Below are positions 8,050-15,304 of a DNA stretch of 40,453 bases, piece after piece (within the stretch, counting starts at the first letter, position 1; every line of letters begins with the position of its first letter). The translations under genes were made by a program, and so were the position numbers. The notes under the pieces are model-generated. The model made no database searches, was not told where the DNA came from, and worked only from the letters and a program-made list of their open reading frames with translations. The stretch spans positions 1 to 40,453 of the IMG/VR virus record IMGVR_UViG_3300044612_000539; one strand, given 5' to 3'. The stretch comes from a virus.

Positions 8050-8409
8050 ATGAGTGAAAAACTTATCGAAGTCGACAACATCTATGCACAGATGTCTGAA
8101 CTGTCGGAGACTTCGTTGCGGCCACATCCTTGGGTCATGGGCTTTTCTTATGGCAGAGATGGTGGTATATCTATCTGGTGGGATCATGCCTATGAGTCCA
8201 GCCAGTACCTACTGGGCAAGCTCGATCTTGTGGATTGGTTCCATGAGGGGTTTCTTATTGCCGACAAAATGGTTACCCTTGTTCCATTGCCCGAAGAGAA
8301 AAACTTAATACTGCCGGGAACTATGATCATTTGGAAACCTATTGATGGTGAAGCCAAGATTTCCAAACTCGTAGAGGACTACATCAAGGGATATCAGAAT
8401 GTTACTTAA
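8050..8409 (+). CDS. Hypothetical protein, first gene of the replication module
   Basis: A 119-residue acidic, mixed alpha/beta protein with Trp/His-rich patches (WVMGFSYGRDGGISIWWDHAYESS) and no membrane segment. ATG is preceded by only a weak ribosome site, which could mean a very short leader. The family is not recognised. As the first gene after the promoter region it may be expressed early. Confidence 0.6.
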   Translation: MSEKLIEVDNIYAQMSELSETSLRPHPWVMGFSYGRDGGISIWWDHAYESSQYLLGKLDLVDWFHEGFLIADKMVTLVPLPEEKNLILPGTMIIWKPIDGEAKISKLVEDYIKGYQNVT

Positions 8410-8560
8410 GGATTTCTACATCGATAAGTTTTGCAAGAAGATCAAAGAAGCAGAACCGCTACCAGATACTGAGTACAAACAAGGTTTAGTAGATGGCTTG
8501 GAATATGCGATAGGTGTACTCAAGAAAGAGAGAAGCGATGGGCAAACCGAAGAGAGGTAG
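8399..8560 (+). CDS. Small hypothetical protein, 53 aa
   Basis: A short frame (start MLLKDFYIDKF, end ERSDGQTEER) overlaps the previous gene by 11 bases and the next start by 23. It is charged and helical, with the segment YKQGLVDGLEYAIGVLKKE. Overlap spacing matches the tightly packed style of this operon, which supports it being real. No family is recognised. Confidence 0.5.
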   Translation: MLLKDFYIDKFCKKIKEAEPLPDTEYKQGLVDGLEYAIGVLKKERSDGQTEER

Positions 8561-8765
8561 TGGCAAAGGTGATCGAAATTCGAACAGGCCAAATGGAAAA
8601 GCTTGGAAGAAAAACCCAAGACAACCAAAGACCAACAGCGATACAGTTAATGGCAGGTCTCCTGCGAATCACGCAAAGCGAGAAGCTTGGAAAGCGTGGA
8701 AGGCTACACAACCTGAAGGTAAAGATGTTCCGCATTGGAAGGAGTGGAAAGTAAATGCCGCATAG
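8538..8765 (+). CDS. Small basic protein
   Basis: A 75-residue protein, very rich in Lys, Arg, Asn and Trp (KPKRGSGKGDRNSN; AKREAWKAWKATQ; HWKEWK). I choose the ATG at 8538 behind a purine-rich AAAGAGAGAAG stretch over the GTG at 8514. The charge suggests nucleic-acid binding and the spaced Trp residues give a distinctive C-terminal half, but no known domain is evident. The stop overlaps the glycosyltransferase start by 11 bases. Confidence 0.5.
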   Translation: MGKPKRGSGKGDRNSNRPNGKAWKKNPRQPKTNSDTVNGRSPANHAKREAWKAWKATQPEGKDVPHWKEWKVNAA

Positions 8766-9516
8766 CAGCAAAGAGACTCTCTCAATCGGTTGGTGTGACA
8801 ATGGTATGACTGATGGAAAGTTTACCGAAGGTTTACTTTACACATCTCTAACATCTGCAAAGCATGGGATCTTTATCAACAATGCTATTCGAGTGCAAGG
8901 CAATCAGATTGCAAGACAGCGTATGGATCTTCTCGAGCTGTGGGCTGATCATGTAGGTACTGACTGGTTATTGTGGGTTGATTCTGATGTAGTTCTCACA
9001 GCAGATATCTTGAAGAAACTTTGGGATACTGCCGACAAGATGACACGACCTGTCGTAACCGGGGTGTACTTTGTATCCAAGGCAATGGAAGGAACATTGA
9101 TGACACCGATGCCAGCGTTGTTCCTCGATCATCCAGAGGATGAGTACTTGATGAACTTCATCCATCCTATGCCCTATAATGAGATCATTCCTGTTGATTC
9201 AGCAGGTATGGGTTTAGTTCTAATGCACAAGTCAATAGTTCCAGTACTTCGCAAGAAGTTCCCGGATCAATCATTCTTTGCTGAGAAAGATCTTGGCAAT
9301 GAAAAGTTTGTGGGTGAAGACATCATCTTCTTCCGTAAACTAAAGCAAGCCGGTATCAAAGTCTTTGCACACACCGGTGCATTGGCTCAACATATGAAGC
9401 GATTTAGTTTCGATGTGGCGTACTATGGTTTGTATTGGAAAGAGTACGAACGGCAGATGCAAGCGAAGGCAGAAGCTGAAGCAGAACAAGTGGAAGGATC
9501 AAATGAAGGAAATTAA
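8755..9516 (+). CDS. GT-A fold glycosyltransferase (family 2/Anp1-like)
   Basis: A 253-residue protein with the signature of nucleotide-sugar glycosyltransferases: WLLWVDSDVVL (DxD metal site, about residues 74-84), an acceptor-loop region VDSAGMGLVLMHKS and the late motif GEDIIFFRKLKQAGIKVFAHTG containing the ED pair. The donor and acceptor are unknown. Phage enzymes of this sort modify host surface glycans, DNA bases or virion proteins. It sits in the replication module, not by the tail genes. An AAGGAGTGG site precedes the ATG. The C-terminus is Glu/Ala rich. Confidence 0.75.
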   Translation: MPHSSKETLSIGWCDNGMTDGKFTEGLLYTSLTSAKHGIFINNAIRVQGNQIARQRMDLLELWADHVGTDWLLWVDSDVVLTADILKKLWDTADKMTRPVVTGVYFVSKAMEGTLMTPMPALFLDHPEDEYLMNFIHPMPYNEIIPVDSAGMGLVLMHKSIVPVLRKKFPDQSFFAEKDLGNEKFVGEDIIFFRKLKQAGIKVFAHTGALAQHMKRFSFDVAYYGLYWKEYERQMQAKAEAEAEQVEGSNEGN

Positions 9517-10459
9517 AGAGATCGTAGTTGATCTCCTCAAAGCAAAGGATGCTTCTCGAGGTCGATCATTACAGACTCAAGTCGGGCCATCAGAACTTGG
9601 TGGCTGTGCAAGAAAGGTTTGGTACAGGTTGAACCAACAACCTGAAACCAATAACAACGAGTTGAAACTCGCTGCAATTATGGGTACTGCAATCCACGGA
9701 GCCATCGAGGAGGCAATCGAACTTGCAGATCCAGAACACAAAGAGTATCTCGTTGAGCAAGAGGTCGAAGCATTTGGGATCAAAGCCCATGTCGATCTCT
9801 ATGTCCGATCTACTGGTGCAGTTGTGGACTGGAAGAGTGTTAAGTCAAAGAACCTTAACTTCTTCCCATCGAAGCAACAGCGTTGGCAGGTTCAAGTTTA
9901 TGGTCTGCTTCTCAATGAAGCTGGATACACAGTCAAGACCGTAAACCTCGTAGCAATCCCACGAGATGGGGATGAACGAGACATCAAGGTTCACTCAGAA
10001 CCATACGATAGATCAGTAGCGGAGGAAGCACTTGAATGGTTGCAAGCCATCAAGAACTCTACTGAAGCACCAGCACCCGGAAAGGATGCTAGTTACTGCC
10101 AGTTCTACTGCAAGTACTTTGATGCAAGCGGTGAGCTTGGTTGTTCTGGTCTAAAAAAAACTGGAATCACTCCGTCAGAAGTTCTGATTGATGATCCCAA
10201 CATTGACTCCAACGCCTTGGAGTACCTACAAATCAACAACGAGTTGAAGAAACTCGAAGCGAAATCCGATGAACTCAAATCTTCTCTTGAGGGTGTCTTC
10301 GGTCGTACATTGTCTGGTGTAGAAATCAACTGGACAACTGTGGCTCCACGCCAAACGATTGATGAGAGTGAAGTGCTTGCTAAATTGGGTTTCGTTCCAA
10401 AGAAGACAGCCGGAAAAGAATCAGTACGGTTGTCGATCAAACACACGGAGGTAAAGTAA
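9503..10459 (+). CDS. Cas4/RecB-like PD-(D/E)XK exonuclease
   Basis: A 318-residue protein. I use the ATG at 9503 (GGAAGGATCAA upstream) and not a TTG/GTG 30 codons earlier inside the glycosyltransferase. A first cysteine occurs at GGCARKVWYR (about 34), then GTAIHGAIEEAIE (nuclease motif His), EVEAFGIKAHVDLYV and VVDWKSVKS (D-x-K active-site lysine), QQRWQVQVYGLLL (Q-x-x-x-Y motif), and a C-terminal cluster CQFYCKYFDASGELGC. Four cysteines flanking a RecB-type core are the hallmark of Fe-S Cas4/AddB-like nucleases. It likely processes DNA ends in replication or recombination. Its stop overlaps the next start. Confidence 0.8.
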   Translation: MKEIKEIVVDLLKAKDASRGRSLQTQVGPSELGGCARKVWYRLNQQPETNNNELKLAAIMGTAIHGAIEEAIELADPEHKEYLVEQEVEAFGIKAHVDLYVRSTGAVVDWKSVKSKNLNFFPSKQQRWQVQVYGLLLNEAGYTVKTVNLVAIPRDGDERDIKVHSEPYDRSVAEEALEWLQAIKNSTEAPAPGKDASYCQFYCKYFDASGELGCSGLKKTGITPSEVLIDDPNIDSNALEYLQINNELKKLEAKSDELKSSLEGVFGRTLSGVEINWTTVAPRQTIDESEVLAKLGFVPKKTAGKESVRLSIKHTEVK

Positions 10460-10866
10460 TGGCCGAACTCGGCTTTCAAGTATCAACAAAGACAGCAGAT
10501 GGAACCATCTTTGTCATTGCTGATGCAACATACACAGGCTTTGCACAGAAGTTGGCAGAAGCCTTGGATCCTGCTGGTGCAGATGCTGTACTAAATGCGA
10601 TGCAGACAGCGTTTGCAGGACAGCCAATGAATACTGCACAGATCGCCCAAGCATTGGGTGGAACTGTGATCTCAACAGATAAATGGGGTGGTGCCGCCAA
10701 TCAGGTAGCTTCAGCCCCTGCTTCTGGCCCTGTTTGTAAGCATGGAGAACCAGCAAAGTTAGTTCCTGCTGGTGTATCTAAATCTTCAGGAAAGCCTTAT
10801 CGTGCTTTCTATGCTTGCCAACGACCACAGGGTCAGCAATGCGACTACAGAGCCAACGCTTCTTAG
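10459..10866 (+). CDS. Zinc-finger protein, possible ssDNA-binding partner of the nuclease
   Basis: A 135-residue protein. The N-terminal 85 residues are an unrecognised alpha/beta domain. After an Ala/Ser-rich linker, the C-terminus has a GRF-like zinc finger pattern: CKHGEPAKLVPAG..., FYACQRP and QQCDYRA (C-x-H, C, C). GRF-type fingers bind single-stranded nucleic acid in repair proteins. Placement directly after a Cas4-like nuclease and before a helicase supports a role in recombination or replication. This is an inference from the motif and context. Confidence 0.6.
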   Translation: MAELGFQVSTKTADGTIFVIADATYTGFAQKLAEALDPAGADAVLNAMQTAFAGQPMNTAQIAQALGGTVISTDKWGGAANQVASAPASGPVCKHGEPAKLVPAGVSKSSGKPYRAFYACQRPQGQQCDYRANAS

Positions 10867-10874
10867 CTCAGTTG

Positions 10875-11144
10875 GTGGAGCCGGGTACACCAAAGTACCC
10901 GGCATTCACCGGCAAAGAACCCTGTGCCTCCATCGGATCAGAGATGTTCTGTACCGATGAGAAAGACTTCAGTCACTATGAAGTTCTTCGAGGTGTCTGT
11001 AGTCAATGTCCACTATTGAAGGCTTGCTTCAACTGGGCATTACATAATGAAGACTTCCATTATTGGGGAGGATCTTCTGCACATGATCGAAAACATATTC
11101 GTAGGATTTACAATATCGAAAGAAAGCGAAGCATAGCCGCATAA
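10875..11144 (+). CDS. whiB-like: WhiB-like [4Fe-4S] transcription factor
   Basis: A protein of about 89 residues with the WhiB pattern: a first cysteine in EPCASIG, then MFCTD, GVCSQCPLLKACFNWAL (C-x2-C-x5-C) and the WGG turn (YWGGSSAHDRKHIRR) followed by a basic tail. The family is restricted to Actinobacteria and their phages; it binds an iron-sulfur cluster and regulates transcription, often by contacting the primary sigma factor. The start is uncertain: TTG at 10815 would overlap the previous gene by 52 bases, so I prefer GTG at 10875. A 9-bp perfect hairpin (10880-10903) lies right at this start and could limit translation. This is the strongest single clue to the host phylum. Confidence 0.85.
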   Translation: MEPGTPKYPAFTGKEPCASIGSEMFCTDEKDFSHYEVLRGVCSQCPLLKACFNWALHNEDFHYWGGSSAHDRKHIRRIYNIERKRSIAA

Positions 11145-11992
11145 TGTTGAACCTACTTCAAGCAGTACACAGTACAAACTCATCAGCGAAACCATTGCCC
11201 GATGTGTGGGAATCATTGAAGAGCTATGGGATGAGGTTCCGTCAATCACAATTATGCCTAATCGCTGGGCAACCAAACTCCGGTAAGAGTCTTATGGCAT
11301 TGGTCTACGCTCTCAAGAGTGGAGTACCAACGCTTTACTTCTCTGCCGATACGGATCCAATCACACAGATGTTTCGTACCGTTGCAGCTTTGAGTGGGAT
11401 ACCACAACAACAAGTAGAAACGAACCTAGATCAAGACTCACACTTCTTCGATCTGATGTTGCATGAGAAAGGCTCACACATTAGGTGGGTCTTTGATCCG
11501 TCACCCGACATCGATACGATTGAACTAGAGATCCTTGCCTATGGTGAGGTCTACGGCATGGCACCGGCACTTGTCGTGATAGATAACCTGATGAATTGCG
11601 TGTCCGTTACAGGGGAAGAATGGTCAGGTATAAGGGCAATCATGTCCGAACTTCATCATGTTGCTAGAAAGACAGGTGCCTGTGTCCTTGCTCTTACACA
11701 TATGTCTGAGCAAAGAGACTACGAAGCAGATAAGCCAGCACCACGAAGAGCAATCTTAGGTAAGGCATCTCAGTTGCCTTCGATGATTCTGTCCATTGCA
11801 ATGAACCCTGAATATGGGCAACTCAAAGTTGCCGCAGTCAAAAACCGATTCGGTGAACACTCAGCAGATGGCACTAAGTATGCAACCCTACTCATCGATC
11901 CATCGAGGGTACAGATTGCAGACGGAGATGCACAAGGTCGAGCTGATGTAAGACCGGGATTGATTTACTGGCGTGGACACGAAGCAATCTAG
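11144..11992 (+). CDS. DnaB/RecA-like replicative helicase ATPase
   Basis: A 282-residue RecA-fold ATPase with Walker A LIAGQPNSGKS (about residues 39-49), Walker B ALVVIDNLMN (about 144-153), a switch-like ALTHMSEQ and a late basic segment AVKNRFGEH that fits the arginine-finger region of DnaB-type helicases. It lacks the N-terminal DnaB domain, as in compact phage helicases. It probably unwinds DNA at the phage fork together with the primase encoded 0.6 kb downstream. The start overlaps the WhiB-like stop by one base. RadA-like recombinase activity is an alternative. Confidence 0.75.
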   Translation: MLNLLQAVHSTNSSAKPLPDVWESLKSYGMRFRQSQLCLIAGQPNSGKSLMALVYALKSGVPTLYFSADTDPITQMFRTVAALSGIPQQQVETNLDQDSHFFDLMLHEKGSHIRWVFDPSPDIDTIELEILAYGEVYGMAPALVVIDNLMNCVSVTGEEWSGIRAIMSELHHVARKTGACVLALTHMSEQRDYEADKPAPRRAILGKASQLPSMILSIAMNPEYGQLKVAAVKNRFGEHSADGTKYATLLIDPSRVQIADGDAQGRADVRPGLIYWRGHEAI

Positions 11993-12335
11993 GGCAAACA
12001 AACGCAAGGGGTCTCAATGGGAGACCGACCTTGTTGAGTATTTCCGATCATTGGAATTGATATCGGAGAGGTTACGACTCTCTGGTAATTATGACGAAGG
12101 GGATCTTTGGTTCTATGCCAATCAGATCTACTTCGTAGTAGAAGCAAAGAATGAAAAAGGTTTCAAGCCCGGGCCTTGGATGCAAGAAGCGGTGCTTGAA
12201 AGGGATAACTGGAAGAAGCGAAGAAAGAATGGCGGAAAGGTTGTTCCTCTGGTCATTGCCAAGCGTAGGCAAAGCAATGTCAGTAAAGCGTTTGTCATAA
12301 TCCAACTAGACGAATTTATGGAGTTAATACAATGA
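11973..12335 (+). CDS. Holliday-junction resolvase-like PD-(D/E)XK nuclease
   Basis: A 120-residue protein starting at GTG inside the end of the helicase gene. The N-terminal KGSQWETDLVEYF (motif Glu), GNYDEGDLWFYANQIYFVVEAKNEK (D and E-x-K catalytic residues) and a C-terminal strand AFVIIQLDEF fit the small Hjc/VRR-NUC type of resolvase fold. It would cleave branched DNA formed during replication or packaging. Short length and position next to helicase and primase support this. Confidence 0.65.
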   Translation: MDTKQSRANKRKGSQWETDLVEYFRSLELISERLRLSGNYDEGDLWFYANQIYFVVEAKNEKGFKPGPWMQEAVLERDNWKKRRKNGGKVVPLVIAKRRQSNVSKAFVIIQLDEFMELIQ

Positions 12336-12535
12336 ATGAATCATTAGCGTTAATCCTGTCAGTAACGGCAGGTGTTGCCCTTTATCACTTCCTTGAGTGG
12401 GGCTATTACAAGATTGAACACAAGTTCTATGAGTGGAAACACGAAGAAGAGATCTCAAAGTTTGAGGAGTACATCAAGAGTCTTGAGAAGGTAGCTAAGA
12501 CTCCTGCTAAGAAAACCGCAGCTAAGAAGAAGTAG
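12332..12535 (+). CDS. Small membrane-anchored lysine-rich protein
   Basis: A 67-residue protein with an N-terminal hydrophobic segment (LALILSVTAGVALYHFLEW, about 5-23), a charged helix (KFYEWKHEEEISKFEEYIKSLEK) and a Lys/Ala tail (AKKTAAKKK) like histone H1 tails. It could tether DNA or the replication machinery to the membrane. That role is a guess from architecture. Start overlaps the resolvase stop (ATGA). Confidence 0.55.
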   Translation: MNESLALILSVTAGVALYHFLEWGYYKIEHKFYEWKHEEEISKFEEYIKSLEKVAKTPAKKTAAKKK

Positions 12536-12540
12536 GAACC

Positions 12541-12921
12541 ATGGCTGCCGATGCAGAACTATTGAAGGCAGTCATTCGCCACTACGGTGGCGAGGTAAGA
12601 GATGGCTACTCCAGAGCAGTAAAGTGTTGTTTCCACGATGACACTAGAAGGTCGGCTGTTATGTCGACCGATGGAGAAAAAGCTGGTCTCTACTTTTGTC
12701 ACACTTGTGGCATAGGTGGAGATGCATATTCGTTGTTGATGTGGAAAGAGGGAGTTGATTTTCGTGTTGCTATCGATAGAGCGGCTGACATTGCTAAGCG
12801 ATCTGGCTACGACTTATCACAAAAAGATAAGCGAAGAGACGGTGGCTTACTTACAGGGTCGAGGGTTCGGAAAAGAACTGGCGGAGACTCATCTGCTAGG
12901 CACCGTACCAGTCGATTGTGA
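12541..12921 (+). CDS. dnaG-like: DnaG-type primase, N-terminal CHC2 zinc-finger part (frame 1)
   Basis: This frame encodes a CHC2 zinc-binding domain (CCFHDD, then FCHTCGIGGDAYSLL) that recognises template DNA in bacterial-type primases. It continues to KRSGYDLSQK and then loses resemblance to primase. The matching continuation lies in another frame (ISEETVAYLQGRGF, from about 12827). Removing one A from the run of five at 12821-12825 would join them seamlessly. The last 30 or so residues of this frame (RRDGGLLTGSRVRK...) are therefore probably not the natural C-terminus. Start ATG follows an AGGA site. Confidence 0.75.
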   Translation: MAADAELLKAVIRHYGGEVRDGYSRAVKCCFHDDTRRSAVMSTDGEKAGLYFCHTCGIGGDAYSLLMWKEGVDFRVAIDRAADIAKRSGYDLSQKDKRRDGGLLTGSRVRKRTGGDSSARHRTSRL

Positions 12922-13411
12922 CCCGAGCCATGTGCAATTTATCGGTTGGTTATCCATCCCATACAGAGTTGTCAATGGGGTGGCAGGATTCAAGTTCCGA
13001 AGAGTCGATGGATCTCCGGGCCCTAAGTACATGGCTCCAATGCATCAGCCAGCAAGACTCTTCAATGCCATCGATCTACAGAAAGCTTCAGATGTTGTTG
13101 CAATCTGCGAAGGAGAACTCGATGCAATTATTGCCAGCCAACTGTTGCCTTCAGTTGGAGTACCGGGTGTCAAAGCTTGGCGACCACACTTCAACAGATT
13201 ATTCGGAGGATACAAACGAGTACTTGTCCTTGCAGATAATGACGAAGGAAAGAAGGATGGTAGCAATCCGGGTATGGAACTCGCCGAAAAGGTATTACAA
13301 GAAGTCGAACACGCAGAACTGATACCATTGCCACAAGGCTCTGATGTCAACTCTGTTGTACTAGAAGAAGGATTAGAAGGACTACGAAAGAGGTTAGGGC
13401 TAGATGAGTGA
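12755..13411 (+). CDS. dnaG-like: DnaG-type primase, C-terminal TOPRIM part (frame 2)
   Basis: The domain proper begins near 12827 (ISEETVAYLQGRGFGKELAE), continues through a core segment (GWLSIPYRVVNGVAGFKFRR) and the TOPRIM motifs VAICEGELDAIIA (Glu) and VLVLADNDEGKKDG (D-x-D), ending HAELIPLPQGSDVNSV. These catalyse primer synthesis with Mg2+. No good start codon or ribosome site precedes the domain in this frame; the first possible start (TTG 12755) gives a meaningless N-terminus. So this half is probably expressed with the CHC2 half, through a +1 or -2 shift, or the split is an assembly or sequencing indel. Confidence 0.75.
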   Translation: MIFVLLSIERLTLLSDLATTYHKKISEETVAYLQGRGFGKELAETHLLGTVPVDCDPSHVQFIGWLSIPYRVVNGVAGFKFRRVDGSPGPKYMAPMHQPARLFNAIDLQKASDVVAICEGELDAIIASQLLPSVGVPGVKAWRPHFNRLFGGYKRVLVLADNDEGKKDGSNPGMELAEKVLQEVEHAELIPLPQGSDVNSVVLEEGLEGLRKRLGLDE

Positions 13412-13829
13412 CCATGGAAAACCAAGAGACAATAGAGACTTTGAAAAGATTATTGGAAAGTCATGGCCTAACGGTGGTAAAGGTAAGCAATCAACCTTCG
13501 GGCCTAGAGATAACGGTTCGAGTTCCTCCGATCCAGAGATGAACCAATTTGTCACCGATGTTTGGGATATCATCGATGAACTTGGCAATCTTCTGATAAG
13601 TAAGCAGAGGGATTACGGCCCCGGCAATATCAACAATGCATTCGGTGGCCCAATGAATGGGCTACTTGTTCGTATGGGTGACAAGTTTGAACGCCTCAAG
13701 AATCTGTTTATGTTCGGTAATGGAAAGCCACAGCATGAACCAATCGAAGATTCATTCAAAGACTTAGCCAACTACGCCATCATTGCCATGATGGTTCAGC
13801 GTGGAAAGTGGCCGAAGAACAAGCTATGA
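13404..13829 (+). CDS. DUF1599/nucleotide-modification-associated domain protein
   Basis: A 141-residue protein. After a low-complexity N-terminus (KPRDNRDFEKIIGK..GKGKQST) it shows LLISKQRDYGPGNINNAF, LLVRMGDKFERLKNLF and EPIEDSFKDLANYAIIAMM, the all-alpha pattern of the PF07659-type family linked to nucleotide metabolism or base modification, related in style to MazG-like folds. The acidic/aromatic helix residues could bind a nucleotide and metal. Overlaps the primase stop by 8 bases. Confidence 0.7.
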   Translation: MSDHGKPRDNRDFEKIIGKSWPNGGKGKQSTFGPRDNGSSSSDPEMNQFVTDVWDIIDELGNLLISKQRDYGPGNINNAFGGPMNGLLVRMGDKFERLKNLFMFGNGKPQHEPIEDSFKDLANYAIIAMMVQRGKWPKNKL

Positions 13830-13945
13830 AGAAGCTCCTCTTTTTTTTGGTTCCAATTCTTGTAATTACATCGTTGTATTTCGCAGTCAGGTTTGTGATT
13901 GATGCAATCCTAGAGATAGAAGATGGGGATTTACTCGATGAGTGA
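13826..13945 (+). CDS. Tiny single-pass membrane protein, 39 aa
   Basis: The frame begins MKKLLFFLVPILVITSLYFA, a basic N-terminus followed by a hydrophobic helix, and ends in an acidic tail (EIEDGDLLDE). It starts in an ATGA overlap with the previous stop and ends in an overlap with the sigma-like gene, so it fits the operon without gaps. It could be a membrane regulator or an uncharacterised small phage protein. It was found by reading short frames. Confidence 0.5.
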   Translation: MKKLLFFLVPILVITSLYFAVRFVIDAILEIEDGDLLDE

Positions 13946-14573
13946 TCGAGCTAAAGAACATCTCACCGATCTAATCAACATCTCTTCTCATACTATCCAC
14001 CGAAGATTTGCTGGCTATGTAGAGTATAAAGATTTGGTTCAAGAGTTGAATGTTTATGTACTTCAACGACCTAAACTTGAAGAAGATCTTGATGCTTCTT
14101 ACACAGTTAGCAAAGATGAAACCAAGTGGGTTGCCCGGAAGATTATGGCTCGGTTCCGCCGCCATATCGAAAAGTATTCTCGTAAAGAGAAGGCAACGAT
14201 GCTTGGCTATTCAACAGGTGACGAGTTCTTCTACGACACAGCCAAGGTAGCAGAGCTTCTTCCTGTTGCATTTCAATTCGATTCGAAAGGCATTGTCCTC
14301 GTTGACAAGGTAGACGATGGGCAGCCACGCAGATCACCAGCTCCCAATGAGGGTGGCAATCTTCTTGCCATGGTAATCGACATTCGATCGGCAGTTGAAC
14401 TACTTGATAAAGATGAACAATACATACTCGATCTCAGATACGGAGCTTCCCCAATGACATTATCTGACATAGCAAAAGCGATGGGAGTCTCAGACTCAAC
14501 CATTGATAGAAGGGTTCAAAGAATCTTGCGAAAGATCATTGACCATCTTGGAGGCCCTACGCCATGGGCGTAA
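13938..14573 (+). CDS. Sigma-70-like transcription factor
   Basis: A 211-residue protein (ATG 13938, overlapping the previous stop; ATG 13923 is an alternative). The N-terminal half (FAGYVEYKDLVQELNVYVL) resembles a sigma region 2 helix pair. The C-terminal LLDKDEQYILDLRYG and LSDIAKAMGVSDSTIDRRVQRILRKI form a sigma region-4-type helix-turn-helix. Such phage factors redirect host RNA polymerase or bind phage promoters, and this one may switch on the late genes. No anti-sigma partner is visible. Confidence 0.65.
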   Translation: MSDRAKEHLTDLINISSHTIHRRFAGYVEYKDLVQELNVYVLQRPKLEEDLDASYTVSKDETKWVARKIMARFRRHIEKYSRKEKATMLGYSTGDEFFYDTAKVAELLPVAFQFDSKGIVLVDKVDDGQPRRSPAPNEGGNLLAMVIDIRSAVELLDKDEQYILDLRYGASPMTLSDIAKAMGVSDSTIDRRVQRILRKIIDHLGGPTPWA

Positions 14574-15037
14574 AGATCAACCTCGAAAGATATGAGGTTG
14601 TGATGGCGGTGAATACAGCAGTAGAACGATATGTATCTACGATGAAGAATCAACAGATGAGAGGGCTAGGTGATCTTGATCCTTGGCAAAGGATCCTCCT
14701 CGATGTTGATGGAGTTGGTGCAGAAATCGCTGTCGCCAAATACTTAGGTGTCTATTGGTCTGGTGCATTTGGCCAAGGCGGTGTAGACATTGAGCCAAAC
14801 ATAGATGTGAAATACACAAAGCATGAGCAAGGCAGATTACTCGTAAGACCTGATGCTAAAGATGATATTAAGTTTGTTCTCGTTCGTGGTGGTATGCCTA
14901 ACTACGAGCTAATCGGTTGGATCATGGGAGCTGAAGCCAAGAAGGAAGAGTGGTTAGATAAACCTGACTGGCGAAGACCTGAGATCTATTGTGTACCCGA
15001 AGAGAAGTTGAGAAAGTTCAGGGGTTACTATGGCTAG
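14564..15037 (+). CDS. Restriction-endonuclease-fold-like phage protein
   Basis: A 157-residue protein. GVGAEIAVAKYLGVYWSG, GGVDIEPNIDVKYTK (D and D-x-K) and a later strand KFVLVRGG are compatible with a PD-(D/E)XK-like core. The C-terminus (WRRPEIYCVPEEKLRKF) is typical of a conserved phage hypothetical group with the same order. It could be a nuclease or a degenerate relative. Overlaps the sigma-like stop by ten bases and the next start by eight. Confidence 0.55.
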   Translation: MGVKINLERYEVVMAVNTAVERYVSTMKNQQMRGLGDLDPWQRILLDVDGVGAEIAVAKYLGVYWSGAFGQGGVDIEPNIDVKYTKHEQGRLLVRPDAKDDIKFVLVRGGMPNYELIGWIMGAEAKKEEWLDKPDWRRPEIYCVPEEKLRKFRGYYG

Positions 15038-15215
15038 TTATGATTATGAATGTCCGGGTGATGGAGAGATCATCACCATTGAAAGACCTATGTCTGAACC
15101 TGAAGGTGAATATGCTTGCCCAACTTGTGGTGCAAAGCTTCGAAGAGTTTACTCAGCCAACGCTACGATCTTTAAGGCTACTGGTTTCTACTCTACAGAT
15201 AACTTCCGGAAATGA
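15030..15215 (+). CDS. FmdB-like zinc-ribbon protein
   Basis: A 61-residue protein matching the FmdB pattern: MASYDYECPGDGE with CPTCGAKLRRVYS and the C-terminal IFKATGFYSTDN. Only three cysteines are present (one in ECPG, two in CPTC), so a four-cysteine ribbon is incomplete and another ligand would be needed to complete the metal site. These small proteins are widespread in Actinobacteria and phages; the role is unproven (putative regulators). It is the last plus-strand gene before the convergent junction, with a hairpin 5 bases after its stop. Confidence 0.75.
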   Translation: MASYDYECPGDGEIITIERPMSEPEGEYACPTCGAKLRRVYSANATIFKATGFYSTDNFRK

Positions 15216-15219
15216 AGAA

Positions 15220-15237
15220 CCCCCTCCGAAGAGGGGG
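15220..15237. terminator. Bidirectional terminator between convergent operons
   Basis: A perfect 7-bp stem (CCCCCTC/GAGGGGG) with a CGAA loop on the plus strand, UUCG on the minus strand. On the minus strand it is followed by TTCTTCATTT, on the plus by CCTTCT. It lies five bases after the FmdB-like stop and downstream of the minus-strand operon. Two further hairpins sit between it and the minus genes (GTGGA/TCCAC 15251-15268, AATGCC/GGCATT 15281-15298). Confidence 0.75.
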
Positions 15238-15304
15238 CCTTCTACCTAGAGTGGAGGATCAAGTCCACTACTCGTATTGTAATGCCGCTGAAGGCATTGT
15301 CAAG

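Noticed and set aside
9413-9502. Longer N-terminus for the Cas4-like nuclease
   Set aside because: The extra 30 residues lie inside the glycosyltransferase gene and show no family resemblance; the ATG at 9503 has a ribosome site.
10857-10930. Possible tRNA gene (D-arm-like sequence TTAGCTCAGTTGG)
   Set aside because: No acceptor stem partner or T-arm follows, the next stem is 9 bp with a 6-base loop and no U33 context, so it cannot fold as a tRNA.
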